Notes: generated by a model from the sequence alone, not told the origin. Shown: positions 25,931-35,220, numbered from the stretch's first letter. The stretch is DNA of 64,000 nucleotides from a bacterium (GCA_029561455.1 JAKQIY010000030.1:124001-188000), one strand, 5' to 3'. Numbers and translations: made by a program.

Positions 25931-27835
25931 ATGAAGCAGCTTACCAGCAAGTTTATCCAGTTCATCATCTGTATGTTTGCTGTTTTATGCGCCGGATGCG
26001 GAAGAAATGAACCGCAGCGCCATACGCCAGTTCAGCCGGTTATTACAGCCCTGGCGCCCGGCAGCGTCCAAATCGACGGTGCTATTGGTGAAAAGATCGA
26101 TTTGTGCATCCGCAACCGCATTGCTTCCCAGGACCCGGAATACCTGGCGGCGCCGTTCCGGCAGCGCACCGAGACCCGCTTTTGGCAAAGCGAGTTCTGG
26201 GGCAAGTGGTTTCTCTCCGCCGCTGCTGCTTATTTATATACCGGCGATCCGGCATTGAAAGCCAAGCTGGATCAGGCCGTAACCGGATTGTTAAACACCC
26301 AGACGGAGGACGGTTATATCGGCAATTATGCCCCGGACGCACATTTACAGAACTGGGATATTTGGGGCCGCAAGTATTGTCTGCTTGGTTTACTGTGCTA
26401 TTATGATATTACAAATGATGAAAATACTCTTACCGCCGCGCGCCGCCTGGCCGATCACCTGCTCACCGAAGTGGGGCCTGGCAAAACCAATATCGTTAAA
26501 ACCGGCAATTTCCGCGGCATGGCCAGCAGTTCCATTTTAGAGCCGATCATGTTATTGTACACCCGCACCCGGGAGCAAAAGTACCTGGATTTTGCCTTGT
26601 ACATAGTAGAACAGTGGGAAACCCCCGATGGCCCGCAACTCATCAGCAAAGCGCTGGCCGACGTGCCGGTGGCGCAACGATTCCCTCACCCGCAGGAGTG
26701 GTGGTCGTGGGAGAACGGCGGTAAAGCCTATGAAATGATGTCTTGCTACGACGGTTTGCTGGAATTGTATAAAGTGACGGGCAACCCGGATTACCTGCAG
26801 GCGGTGCAGAAAACCGTGCAGAATATCATCGATACCGAAATAACCATAATCGGTTCCGGCTCGGCGGTGGAGTGCTGGTATCATGGGGCGGCGCGACAGG
26901 CGCAGCCGGCCAAACACGGCAACGAAACCTGCGTTACCCAGACCTGGATGAAATTACTGTTGAAACTCTATCAACTGACCGGCGATCCATTGCTTATCGA
27001 TCAGTTTGAAATGTCCATGTATAACGCCCTGTTTGCCGCCATGACGCCCGATGGTTCTTCGTTTGCAAAATACTCTTCGCTTGGCGGTGAACGCCGCCTG
27101 GGTGAAATGCAATGCGGCATGACCCTGAATTGCTGCACGGCCAACGGGCCGCGCGCCCTGCTGCATATCCCCGATATGGCCATTGTGCAGGATGCCGCCG
27201 GCCTGGTGATGAATTTTTATGGCGAGATGCTGGCCGAATCCCGGCTGCCTTCCGGCAATACAGTACGCCTGCAACAACACAGCGATTATCCGCAATCCGG
27301 CAAGGTGGACATTTCGGTAACTGTGGAGCGGGAGGAGCGATTCAACCTGAAATTACGCATACCCGCCTGGTGCGACAGCGCCCTGGTTTATATCAACGAC
27401 GAACCGGCGCAGGAGGGCGTGAGCGGCGCGTATTTTAATATTGAGCGACTGTGGCGGAACCATGACCGGGTGCGACTGGAATTATCGCTGCCGGTCATCA
27501 TTCATACCCTGCCGCAGGATAACCCGGCGTTTATCGCTTTGACGCGCGGGCCCATTACGCTGGCGCGCGATGAGCGGTTGGATGAGGTGGATGTGGATGA
27601 CCTTGCGGAAGCGGTATTGACAGGCGGTCAATTGCTGTTAAACCCGGTTAAGATAGATGCGCGGGTAAACATGGCATTTGCCGGGCAATTTATAACCGGC
27701 GATTGCCGCGAAGAAGAGTTTGGCAAGCCGCGTAACCTGGTATTTTGCGATTATGCCTCGGCCGGCAATACCTGGAATGGGCAATCGCGGTTTCGCGTTT
27801 GGCTGCCGCAAATGCTCGATCCTGCCGGACAATGA
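25931..27835 (+). CDS. GH127-family (beta-L-arabinofuranosidase-like) lipoprotein
   Basis: The ATG at 25931 is preferred because GAGGTG lies just before it and the product then starts with a lipoprotein signal ending in CAGC (Cys22). The 634-residue protein has an (alpha/alpha)6-barrel-like region. The GH127 cysteine pattern is present: ETCVTQTWMKL and later LNCCTANGPRAL, whose three Cys with a Glu match the zinc-thiolate site of HypBA1. A C-terminal beta-sandwich follows. GH127 enzymes release beta-L-arabinofuranose or similar sugars. No other polysaccharide-utilisation gene is adjacent, so the substrate remains open. Confidence 0.85.
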   Translation: MKQLTSKFIQFIICMFAVLCAGCGRNEPQRHTPVQPVITALAPGSVQIDGAIGEKIDLCIRNRIASQDPEYLAAPFRQRTETRFWQSEFWGKWFLSAAAAYLYTGDPALKAKLDQAVTGLLNTQTEDGYIGNYAPDAHLQNWDIWGRKYCLLGLLCYYDITNDENTLTAARRLADHLLTEVGPGKTNIVKTGNFRGMASSSILEPIMLLYTRTREQKYLDFALYIVEQWETPDGPQLISKALADVPVAQRFPHPQEWWSWENGGKAYEMMSCYDGLLELYKVTGNPDYLQAVQKTVQNIIDTEITIIGSGSAVECWYHGAARQAQPAKHGNETCVTQTWMKLLLKLYQLTGDPLLIDQFEMSMYNALFAAMTPDGSSFAKYSSLGGERRLGEMQCGMTLNCCTANGPRALLHIPDMAIVQDAAGLVMNFYGEMLAESRLPSGNTVRLQQHSDYPQSGKVDISVTVEREERFNLKLRIPAWCDSALVYINDEPAQEGVSGAYFNIERLWRNHDRVRLELSLPVIIHTLPQDNPAFIALTRGPITLARDERLDEVDVDDLAEAVLTGGQLLLNPVKIDARVNMAFAGQFITGDCREEEFGKPRNLVFCDYASAGNTWNGQSRFRVWLPQMLDPAGQ

Positions 27836-27907
27836 CCAGATGCTGATGTTTAACCCCCAAAATCAATTTCAGAACCATAATTGAATACTCAAACAGGAGT
27901 GGTGATA

Positions 27908-28240
27908 ATGACTTTATTATATCTCAATTCCAACATGATGGGCGCCGGCGAACCGGAACTGGGCAAGCTATTATTGAACCTGTTCCTCAAAAAACTGGCT
28001 GCCTCCGATGTGCGGGTTGACCTGGTTGGCTGCGTCAATTCAGGCATATTTTTAACTACCGAACCCGGCGAGGCGCTGGAATCGTTAAAAGCGCTGCAAG
28101 CCAAAGGCGCGCGCATCGCCACCTGCGGCACCTGCCTGGATCATTACGGCTTGCGGGCAAAGCTGCTGATCGGCGAGGTCGGCGCTATGGATCAAACTGT
28201 GGCGGTTATGGCCATGGCGGACAAGATCATCCGCCCGTAA
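27908..28240 (+). CDS. DsrE/YedF-like family protein
   Basis: The ATG at 27908 follows AGGAGTGGTGATA; the earlier TTG at 27881 is less likely. The 110-residue protein fits the DsrE/F fold: LYLNSNMMGAGEPELG at the N terminus, a central VNSGIFLTTEPGEALESL, and ATCGTCLDHYGL with a CGTC pair near residues 70-73. It most resembles the C-terminal domain of YedF-like selenium-metabolism or sulfurtransferase proteins, but lacks the TusA-like N-terminal half. A role in sulfur or selenium handling is family-based inference. Its start lies about 70 bases after the GH127-like gene. Confidence 0.78.
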   Translation: MTLLYLNSNMMGAGEPELGKLLLNLFLKKLAASDVRVDLVGCVNSGIFLTTEPGEALESLKALQAKGARIATCGTCLDHYGLRAKLLIGEVGAMDQTVAVMAMADKIIRP

Positions 28241-28308
28241 CCAGGATTTACCGGGGATAACCGGATCTCTAGATTATTCGAATCAGCAATAAAAAGTAAA
28301 GGAACATT

Positions 28309-29709
28309 ATGAAAACCGGACGAAATGACCTTTGCCCGTGCGGCAGCGGCAAAAAGTATAAAAAGTGCTGTTATGAAAAAGACCTTGAAGCTGAGCGGCA
28401 AGAGATGGATAACTTGTCCGAACTTGAGTATGCCGGTTTGCTGCCCCGGCAATCCGGGCAGGAGCAACATGCACACGATCACTACCATGAACATGATGAC
28501 CATTATGATGAAGATGAGGCGGAGTGGATGCACGATCCGGAAAACCAGCAAACCTGGCAGCATTATGTAAGCATTCCGTTTCATGGTAAAATTGATGTGA
28601 TTGAGAAATTATTAACCGGCGAACTGATCGAAAAAAATATCCCGGTGATTGACATGTTACAGGAACTGGCGGGTTGTGCACATTCCGAAACCGAGATAAC
28701 GGATTATTTTTCCCTGCTGGACAAGATTCGGCATGACCACGCTGCATTTTACCGGCAATACGAATTTGTTATATTGAATGATTGTATTCAGATCTGTATT
28801 GACTATAATCTCCCCGCCCAGCTTGAGCGGTATTTTGTACAGTTATCCGCTATAGCCAATGAAAACTATACTGATTATGAAGGCTTGTGCATACAACTGG
28901 CCCTGCTCGACCGGCTGCCATTACTGGTTAAAGGGTATAAAATCGCTTGCGAACAATTGTATAAAAAGCGTTTTTCCCTGTCCATTCAAGAAGAGTTGAT
29001 TTTAATGAACCATGATGATTATTGTGTTCTGGATTTCATTGACAAAAACCCGGATGCAACATTTAACAGCCAGGCTTTTCAGCAATTTCTGACCAACATG
29101 GAATTACCCTATGATTGTGAAGAATATGCCGGTTTTTTCCCGGAATTTGCACAGACGATCAAATGGACAACAACTGGCTTCAACATTCGTAATAATAAAG
29201 ATTTATATGACGGGAAATTCTGGAAGGGTCTAAGTCAACTGGGCAGCAGTTTTGTACCCTGGCTGCATAGCAATTATAATATTGGCCTGGCAAAAGCAAA
29301 TAATTTTAATGTTTTTTGTGTGTCTTTTATACTGAACCGGCTGGCCGGCAAAATAGAGCCGGATTTTACCTGGCGAAATATTCCTGCTATGACCAGGGAT
29401 AAAAAAGCGGATTATAATTATATTGCCAATACATTATGCCCGGATGAAACTTTATTTGTACAAGAGTGTGAAAATTTGATCGAAGGCTCTTTTTTTGATA
29501 CCTATCGCCTGGCCGCCACTCTCGAAAGTATACCATACTGGCTATTGTATCTGAAATCTGTCGGTTTGCTGGACGATATGACTTTGCAGCGTAAAATTCA
29601 GCAGTTAAAGCAGGTGTTTACAGAAAAATTGCCTGATGTATGTCTGAATATTCTGGAAAGCGAGATATCGATTGACACAATAAACCACGCCTGGCATTTG
29701 CTAGACTAA
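28309..29709 (+). CDS. SEC-C motif protein of unknown function
   Basis: The 466-residue protein begins with a SEC-C zinc motif (C9, C11, C20, C21 in DLCPCGSGKKYKKCC), as found at the C terminus of SecA. A His/Asp-rich stretch follows (HAHDHYHEHDDHYDED, around residues 56-71) that could bind metal, then about 390 residues of helical sequence I cannot assign. SEC-C domains bind zinc and often mediate contacts with SecB or ribosomes. Here the motif is N-terminal and attached to an unrecognised body, so function is open. Confidence 0.75.
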   Translation: MKTGRNDLCPCGSGKKYKKCCYEKDLEAERQEMDNLSELEYAGLLPRQSGQEQHAHDHYHEHDDHYDEDEAEWMHDPENQQTWQHYVSIPFHGKIDVIEKLLTGELIEKNIPVIDMLQELAGCAHSETEITDYFSLLDKIRHDHAAFYRQYEFVILNDCIQICIDYNLPAQLERYFVQLSAIANENYTDYEGLCIQLALLDRLPLLVKGYKIACEQLYKKRFSLSIQEELILMNHDDYCVLDFIDKNPDATFNSQAFQQFLTNMELPYDCEEYAGFFPEFAQTIKWTTTGFNIRNNKDLYDGKFWKGLSQLGSSFVPWLHSNYNIGLAKANNFNVFCVSFILNRLAGKIEPDFTWRNIPAMTRDKKADYNYIANTLCPDETLFVQECENLIEGSFFDTYRLAATLESIPYWLLYLKSVGLLDDMTLQRKIQQLKQVFTEKLPDVCLNILESEISIDTINHAWHLLD

Positions 29710-29892
29710 CCCTGGTATAAAACAGATTTGTAAAAAACGATAAACCTGTATATTTGCAGAGTGATGACTGTAAACATGAAACCCGGTAATAATTTTTACG
29801 TATACTATATGTTATGGTTATCAATTTTTATCACCTTAATTTCTTGATTGAGGTTAAAGAAATTGAAATTTAATAATTATTTAGCGATGAGC

Positions 29893-30040
29893 AGTGTCCC
29901 ACTTTTCTTTCTCAGTTATTTTTGTAATGGTTAATATTATATTATTCAACAAGTTATCGCTGTAGGGTGGGACACTACCCATTCTACAGGTTTATTATTA
30001 TAAAGTCAAAAGTTCATTTTAAATTCAGGTATTAATAAAT
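29893..30040. repeat. dispersed intergenic repeat with inverted GTGTCCCAC ends
   Basis: AGTGTCCCAC (29893-29902) and GTGGGACACT (29967-29976) are perfect inverted copies 64 bases apart. The segment 29926-29980 is closely repeated at 34841-34896. The following bases to 30040 resemble a shortened form of 34905-34955. Together they fill most of the 412-base gap before the M16 operon. Confidence 0.7.
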
Positions 30041-30121
30041 TGTTATCCGGTTATAACGCATGTTCCCTGCCACAATATTAAATAAATATCCACCACTAAT
30101 TTTTAAAAGAAAGGACAGGCT

Positions 30122-31492
30122 ATGAAACGCAGGTATCTGTTCCCGGTTCTTGTAACGGTAGCGCTTTCCCTGGTTCTGGCGTGCAGCGCCCCGCAGACGT
30201 CAAGTTATCGTGTACCGGTAGAGTATTTTAAACTTGATAATGGGTTAAAGGTAGTGCTCTCTACCGATCCTACGGCTCCCATCGTTACGGTTGCCGTTTA
30301 TTATAACATTGGCTTTCGCATTGAACCGCAGGATCGCACCGGATTTGCACATCTTTTTGAACACATGATGTTCCAGGGCTCACAAAACCTGGGTAAAATG
30401 GAGTTTATCCGCCTGGTGCAGCGCAATGGCGGTGTACTCAACGGCTCGACCCGTTTCGATTTTACCAATTATTTTGAAATTATTCCGGCCCATAAACTGG
30501 AAACTGCCCTGTGGGCTGAAGCCGACCGGATGCGCGGGTTGGATATTACCCAGGAAAATCTGACCAACCAGCAGGGAGTAGTGGTTAATGAAATCAACCA
30601 GGCTCTGCATAATGAACCTTATGGCGGTTTTCCCTGGCTCGATATGCCGCAGTACGCCAATGTGAACTGGTACAACGCTCATAATTTTTATGGCGACATT
30701 GATGATGTTAAAGCGGCGAACCTGCAGGATGTGAAAGATTTCTTTAAAACTTTTTATGCGCCTAATAATACCGTATTGGTTATAACCGGTGATTTTGTTC
30801 CGTCTGAAGCGCGGGTAATGGTGCAAAAATATTTTGGCGATATACCGGCGGTGGAACAACCTAAACCGGCGGACCTGACCGAACCCCGCCAGGAAACCGA
30901 AAAGATATTCAGTAAAGACGACCGGTTGGCTACCAAGCCGGCGCTGGCGTTTGCCTACCACATGCCGGAACGCAATACCCCGCAATACTATGCCATGGGT
31001 CTACTGGATCAACTGCTGCTGCAAGGCGAAGACAGCCGGTTGTTCCAGGCGCTGGCTAAAAAGAAAGGGTTCACCGATTCGGTCAGCGGCGGTATTAACG
31101 GATTGCTTGGCAATATGTACAATTATAACGGCCCGATGTTGTGGTTTGCCTCGTTGATCTATGATAATAATGTATCATCCGACAGTATTATGGCGGTCAT
31201 CAACGAGGTCATTGAAGAAGTGCGCACCACTCCGGTCGACCAGGCAACCTTGGATCATATTTTAACCAAACTGCAATCCAGTTTATATAGTGAAATTGAC
31301 AGTTTCTTTGGCTTTGGCCGCGCCGATCTGCTGGCCTGTTTTGCCCTGTTCGATGATGACCCGGCGCGCATCAATACCCTTGAAGATAATTTTAAAGCCG
31401 TTACCCCGCAGTTGCTGCTCGAAACCGCGCAGGAATACCTGCGGCCCGGTAACCGCACGGTGTTGACTATAAATCCCAAAGCCGAAATGTAA
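30122..31492 (+). CDS. M16-family zinc metallopeptidase, active subunit (lipoprotein)
   Basis: The 456-residue protein has a lipoprotein signal (VLAC, Cys21). The inverted zinc motif HLFEH lies at residues 77-81 with a downstream glutamate region (VVNEINQAL), both diagnostic for M16 (pitrilysin/insulinase) peptidases. It then has the second M16 half domain. M16B enzymes often act as heterodimers with a catalytically dead partner, and such a partner follows 19 bases downstream. It probably works in the periplasm or at the outer membrane to degrade peptides. AAAGGACAGG precedes the ATG. Confidence 0.92.
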   Translation: MKRRYLFPVLVTVALSLVLACSAPQTSSYRVPVEYFKLDNGLKVVLSTDPTAPIVTVAVYYNIGFRIEPQDRTGFAHLFEHMMFQGSQNLGKMEFIRLVQRNGGVLNGSTRFDFTNYFEIIPAHKLETALWAEADRMRGLDITQENLTNQQGVVVNEINQALHNEPYGGFPWLDMPQYANVNWYNAHNFYGDIDDVKAANLQDVKDFFKTFYAPNNTVLVITGDFVPSEARVMVQKYFGDIPAVEQPKPADLTEPRQETEKIFSKDDRLATKPALAFAYHMPERNTPQYYAMGLLDQLLLQGEDSRLFQALAKKKGFTDSVSGGINGLLGNMYNYNGPMLWFASLIYDNNVSSDSIMAVINEVIEEVRTTPVDQATLDHILTKLQSSLYSEIDSFFGFGRADLLACFALFDDDPARINTLEDNFKAVTPQLLLETAQEYLRPGNRTVLTINPKAEM

Positions 31493-31511
31493 AACAGGAG
31501 GAATTAAAAAG

Positions 31512-32897
31512 ATGCGTAGACTAGAGTTAATGCTTGTATGCGGCCTGATTTTAATTCTGGCCCTGAGTACGTTTGCCCAAAAGCAGGAACCCCCGGCCGG
31601 CGGCGTTCCGAAAGATTTTATACTTCCCAAAACCGAAACCTTTAAACTGAATAACGGCATGGCCGTTACGCTGGTTCCTTATGGAACCTTGCCCAAAGTA
31701 GATGTTCGGGTGGTTGTCCGTACCGGCAATCTTGATGAAGGCAAAAATGAGATCTGGTTGGCGGATTTAACCGGCAACCTGATGAAAGAAGGCACCACAA
31801 CCCGCACCGCCGCACAAATAACCAGCGAAGCTGCGGGCATGGGCGGCGATATTAGCATAAGCGTTGGCGCCGAACAAACCTACATACAGGGTGAAGTTTT
31901 AAGCCGTTTTGCCCCGAACCTGGTTGCATTGCTGGGCGATATTATTCAAAATCCGTTGTTGCCTGAAACAGAGATCGAGCGGTTGAAAAATGACTTGGTA
32001 CGCAGCCTTAGTGTGCAAATGACTCAACCCGATAACCTGGCCCTGGATAAATTCCGACAGGTTTTATACGGAAACCATCCTTTTGGTAATATATTCCCTA
32101 CTGAAGCCATGCTTAAATCCTACACTGTGGCCAGCGCCCGGGCCTATTATGAGAAAAACTTTGGCGCTGTCCGCTCGCATATCTATATTGCGGGAGTGTT
32201 TGATAGTAAAGCCGTTAAAAAGGCCATTCGTGCAACCTTTTCCGGCTGGAATGGCGGCTCGGAACCACTGGTAATGATTCCTGAACCTGTTTCGGAAAGA
32301 AAAATACACATCGTTGACCGCCCCGATGCTCCCCAGTCGACTGTGTTTATCGGCAAACCGGTCATCAATCCAGCCGATTCGGATTATGTTGCCATGATCA
32401 TCACCAATGCCCTGCTGGGTGGAATGTTCTCATCACGCATTACCACCAATATCCGCGAGGACAAGGGGTATACCTATTCTCCAAACGGCGCTCTTTCGTC
32501 ACGTTATCGGGATGCCTATTGGCTGGAAGAAGCTACTGTAGGAACTGAAGTGACGGCGCCAACGCTTAAAGAGATATTTTATGAAATACAAAACTTGTGC
32601 GATAATCCACCTTCGGAAGAAGAATTAAAAGGTGTACAAAATTATATGGCGGGAATTTTTGTATTACAAAATTCGTCCCGCAGCGGAATTATTAATCAGT
32701 TGGCGTTCCTCAATCTGCATGGTCTGGATGCAAGTTATTTGACCAATTATGTCAAGAATGTTCATAGTCTTAAACCGCAAGATATACAAAATACGGCAAA
32801 GCAATATCTTGATCCGGGTAAAATGACTATAGTTATTGCCGGCGACCGTAAAAAAATTGCTAAAGATGTTTCACAATATGGGCCGCTTGCAGAGTAG
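31512..32897 (+). CDS. M16-family peptidase, inactive partner subunit
   Basis: The 461-residue protein has a signal peptide (ending near STFAQ) and both M16 half domains. At the position of the HxxEH zinc motif the sequence reads LADLTGNLMKEG, so catalytic residues are missing. It keeps the C-domain segment NIREDKGYTYSPNG, whose Arg/Tyr help substrate binding in the noncatalytic subunit of M16B pairs. Together with the upstream gene it should form an active/inactive heterodimer. AGGAGG lies in front of the ATG. Confidence 0.9.
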   Translation: MRRLELMLVCGLILILALSTFAQKQEPPAGGVPKDFILPKTETFKLNNGMAVTLVPYGTLPKVDVRVVVRTGNLDEGKNEIWLADLTGNLMKEGTTTRTAAQITSEAAGMGGDISISVGAEQTYIQGEVLSRFAPNLVALLGDIIQNPLLPETEIERLKNDLVRSLSVQMTQPDNLALDKFRQVLYGNHPFGNIFPTEAMLKSYTVASARAYYEKNFGAVRSHIYIAGVFDSKAVKKAIRATFSGWNGGSEPLVMIPEPVSERKIHIVDRPDAPQSTVFIGKPVINPADSDYVAMIITNALLGGMFSSRITTNIREDKGYTYSPNGALSSRYRDAYWLEEATVGTEVTAPTLKEIFYEIQNLCDNPPSEEELKGVQNYMAGIFVLQNSSRSGIINQLAFLNLHGLDASYLTNYVKNVHSLKPQDIQNTAKQYLDPGKMTIVIAGDRKKIAKDVSQYGPLAE

Positions 32898-32959
32898 AAA
32901 TTAACATGGTAAATAGTGCGGCGTTTATGCGCCGCACAAACTTTTATTAGGAACCCACG

Positions 32960-33703
32960 ATGAAAAAGATTGCGGTTCTTGCCGATATTCATGGTAATGT
33001 AGCTGCATTGACTGCGGTTCTGCAGGACCTACAGCGCCGGCATGTTGACACTATTATTAATCTGGGGGATGTTCTCTATGGCCCGCTTGCTCCGCAGGCT
33101 ACCTTTGCGCTGGTGCAATCTATAGATATGATCACTATAAGCGGCAATGAAGACCGGCTGATCACTGCCGGCGGGGAGGAAAACGGGAGCAATAATCCAA
33201 CCATGCAGTTTGTGCGTAATGATCTCGACGCTCAGGCCCGCCGTTGGCTGCAGGAACTGCCGTTTGATAAATATCTTGATGATGAACTGTACCTCTGTCA
33301 TGGCACGCCGCAGAGCGACCGGCAGTATTTGCTGGAAGACGTCTCGGCAGGGTACCCGGCGCTTAGAAGTGAAGCGGAACTGCTCGCCATGCTCAGGAAC
33401 GTGAATGCGCCGGTGATTTTATGCGGGCATTCGCATCTTCAGCATGTGGTTCAGCTTTCCGATAGCCGGTTGGTAGTCAATCCCGGCAGCGTTGGGTTGC
33501 CGGCCTACCGCGACGACAATCCGATAGATCATGCTATGGAGAATTACTCGCCGCACGCCGGGTATGCGCTTTTGGAAAAGGCCGCCGCTGGCTGGCAGGT
33601 AGAGCTACTGCGGATTCCTTATCACTATGGCGGCGCGGCAACTTTGGCAATGCAGCATAATCGGCCGGACTGGGCGGTATCCCTGGTTACCGGCAGAGTA
33701 TAG
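32960..33703 (+). CDS. calcineurin-like metallophosphoesterase (YfcE/MJ0936-like)
   Basis: The 247-residue protein shows the metallophosphoesterase motifs in order: DIHGN (residues 9-13), GDVLYGP, GNED and GHSH, which bind two metal ions. The single domain, with no signal peptide, resembles YfcE/MJ0936-type phosphodiesterases that act in the cytosol on uncertain substrates. It begins 62 bases after the M16 operon and may be read from the same transcript. The substrate cannot be inferred. Confidence 0.85.
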   Translation: MKKIAVLADIHGNVAALTAVLQDLQRRHVDTIINLGDVLYGPLAPQATFALVQSIDMITISGNEDRLITAGGEENGSNNPTMQFVRNDLDAQARRWLQELPFDKYLDDELYLCHGTPQSDRQYLLEDVSAGYPALRSEAELLAMLRNVNAPVILCGHSHLQHVVQLSDSRLVVNPGSVGLPAYRDDNPIDHAMENYSPHAGYALLEKAAAGWQVELLRIPYHYGGAATLAMQHNRPDWAVSLVTGRV

Positions 33704-33799
33704 TGATATTATTACATTTTTCGGGCATTTTTAACTTGAAAATATCGTTGTAGTGTGTGGTAATTTAATTTTGGAAAATTTTCAATTTTGGAGGGTTGT

Positions 33800-34360
33800 A
33801 TGGATTTGTGGGATAAAATAAAAACCGGTCTTGGAGAAGGTCTGGAAACGATCAGTCAAAAAACGTCGGATATGTCCAAACTGGCTAAACTGAAATGGGA
33901 ACGCCGCGATATAGAAAAAGAGATTGGCCGTGAAATGGTAACCCTGGGTGGTGTTGTATATCAGTTACATACAGAAAAAAAACTGAATAAAGTAAATGAG
34001 ACTGTAACCACCAATATTGAAAAACTGAAAAACCTTGAAATAAGGCTTACCGCTAAAGAAAAAGAGATCAAAGACCTGGCGGCAAAAATGGATTCCAGCC
34101 AGATCAAGGGCCTGAAAAAGGATTTGGATATGGGCGACGGCAGAATCGAACAAATACTGGTCGACGAAAGCAGTCCCCTGGCCGACAAGAAACTGGCCGA
34201 GATTAAATTCCCCAAGGCCGTATTGATCGGCACAATTTTACGGCAGGGTGAAGTCATCATTCCGGATGGCCAGACTATTCTGCAAAAAGGCGATAAAGTG
34301 ACCCTGCTGGGCAAAAAAGAAGACGTAGAAGCGGTAGTTGAACAGTTACGAAAAAAGTAA
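33800..34360 (+). CDS. coiled-coil protein with C-terminal RCK_C (TrkA_C) domain
   Basis: The ATG at 33800 is used because the upstream TTG at 33788 is part of TTGGAGGG, the ribosome-binding site. The 186-residue protein has an N-terminal coiled coil (about residues 25-105) and then a TrkA_C/RCK_C-like domain (about 112-185) with VDESSPLADKKLAEI and the closing GDKVTLLGKKEDVEAV. It has no TrkA_N, transmembrane or signal segment. RCK_C domains bind small ligands such as cyclic di-AMP in potassium transport proteins. Here the domain is fused to a coiled coil related to the next gene's product. Its role is unknown. Confidence 0.75.
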   Translation: MDLWDKIKTGLGEGLETISQKTSDMSKLAKLKWERRDIEKEIGREMVTLGGVVYQLHTEKKLNKVNETVTTNIEKLKNLEIRLTAKEKEIKDLAAKMDSSQIKGLKKDLDMGDGRIEQILVDESSPLADKKLAEIKFPKAVLIGTILRQGEVIIPDGQTILQKGDKVTLLGKKEDVEAVVEQLRKK

Positions 34361-34411
34361 TATAACTATTTTTTGTTTTCCATTGTCTTGGATAATATAA
34401 AGGAGTGGTAT

Positions 34412-34831
34412 ATGTCGCCGGTTTGGGAAAATATTAAAAAAACCTTTCGCAGCAGCGCAGCAACGTTGAAAGCTGAAGCGGAAAATGTCGCAAAAACTGT
34501 AGCGGAAAAAGCGCCTGGAGTGACTGAAAAAATGTCCGACAAGGCTAAAGAGATTGCAGCGGTTGTCGCCGATAAAACCGGCGAGGCAATTTCTTTTAGT
34601 AAACTGAAAGTGCAAATTTACAACCTGAATGGGGATATTGATAAAGCCATAACTGCCCTCGGCGCCAGGACCTGGGAATTGTACATGCAAGATCAAAAGC
34701 CAGTGTTTGATGATCCCGATATTATCACCGCCCTGAATACTATAAAAAATTTAAAGCAACAGGTTGCGGATGCTGAATTAAAAATTGCGGAACTGGGCAA
34801 ACAGGAAGAAAAACCGGGTCCCCCAGCATAA
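34412..34831 (+). CDS. amphipathic-helix/coiled-coil protein paired with the RCK_C protein
   Basis: The ATG at 34412 follows AAGGAG; the earlier TTG at 34373 is unlikely. The 139-residue protein starts with an Ala/Lys/Glu-rich amphipathic stretch (KAEAENVAKTVAEKAP and on) like LEA or apolipoprotein-type helices. A coiled-coil module follows (SFSKLKVQIYNLNGDIDKAI, then LGARTWELY). That module lines up with the coiled coil of the upstream protein (SKLAKLKWERRDIEKEIG, then LGGVVYQLH), so the two genes share a common unit. It has no signal or membrane segment. I assign no function. Confidence 0.7.
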   Translation: MSPVWENIKKTFRSSAATLKAEAENVAKTVAEKAPGVTEKMSDKAKEIAAVVADKTGEAISFSKLKVQIYNLNGDIDKAITALGARTWELYMQDQKPVFDDPDIITALNTIKNLKQQVADAELKIAELGKQEEKPGPPA

Positions 34832-34840
34832 AAAATGTTT

Positions 34841-34955
34841 TACAATGATTAATACTATATTATTCAACAAGTTATCGCTATAGTTGGACACTGCCCACCC
34901 GGCATGTCAAAAAGTCCGTTATCAAAAGACCAACGTTCATTGTAGAAATTTAGGT
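34841..34955. repeat. dispersed intergenic repeat, second copy
   Basis: Bases 34841-34896 match 29926-29980 closely, including TATATTATTCAACAAGTTAT and GGACACT. Bases 34910-34955 match 7736-7780 (AAAAAGTCC, TTATCAA, CCAACGTTCATT). This copy therefore joins the two shorter ones. Confidence 0.7.
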
Positions 34956-34984
34956 AATTTCTGATTCTATCTTGTAAATTTCTT

Positions 34985-35020
34985 GCAGGAGCGGTTTATA
35001 TTCTACTCCTGCTTTTTTTT
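34985..35020 (+). terminator. intrinsic terminator of the coiled-coil pair
   Basis: GCAGGAG (34985-34991) pairs with CTCCTGC (35006-35012) around a 14-base loop and is followed by eight T. It lies about 150 bases after the last gene, just past the dispersed repeat. Confidence 0.8.
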
Positions 35021-35220
35021 GCTCAAAAAGGGGAGAGTGATGTTGTATGATCCCTGACCTCTTTTCTATTGAAATTTTGTACGGTAATACTCTGCAGAAG
35101 TGCATGTTATTCATTCACGCGCCGGACGCCGGGAATTTAAATAGCTTGATTTTGATGGATAATTTTAATAAGTTAATTTCTTATAAATATGAGTTAATAC
35201 GGATTTACTGACAGAGATAT

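Noticed and set aside
35047-35212. 54-codon open frame ending eight bases before tatC
   Set aside because: It has no recognisable motif, lacks a well-spaced ribosome site and does not resemble TatA, although its position before tatC is suggestive.
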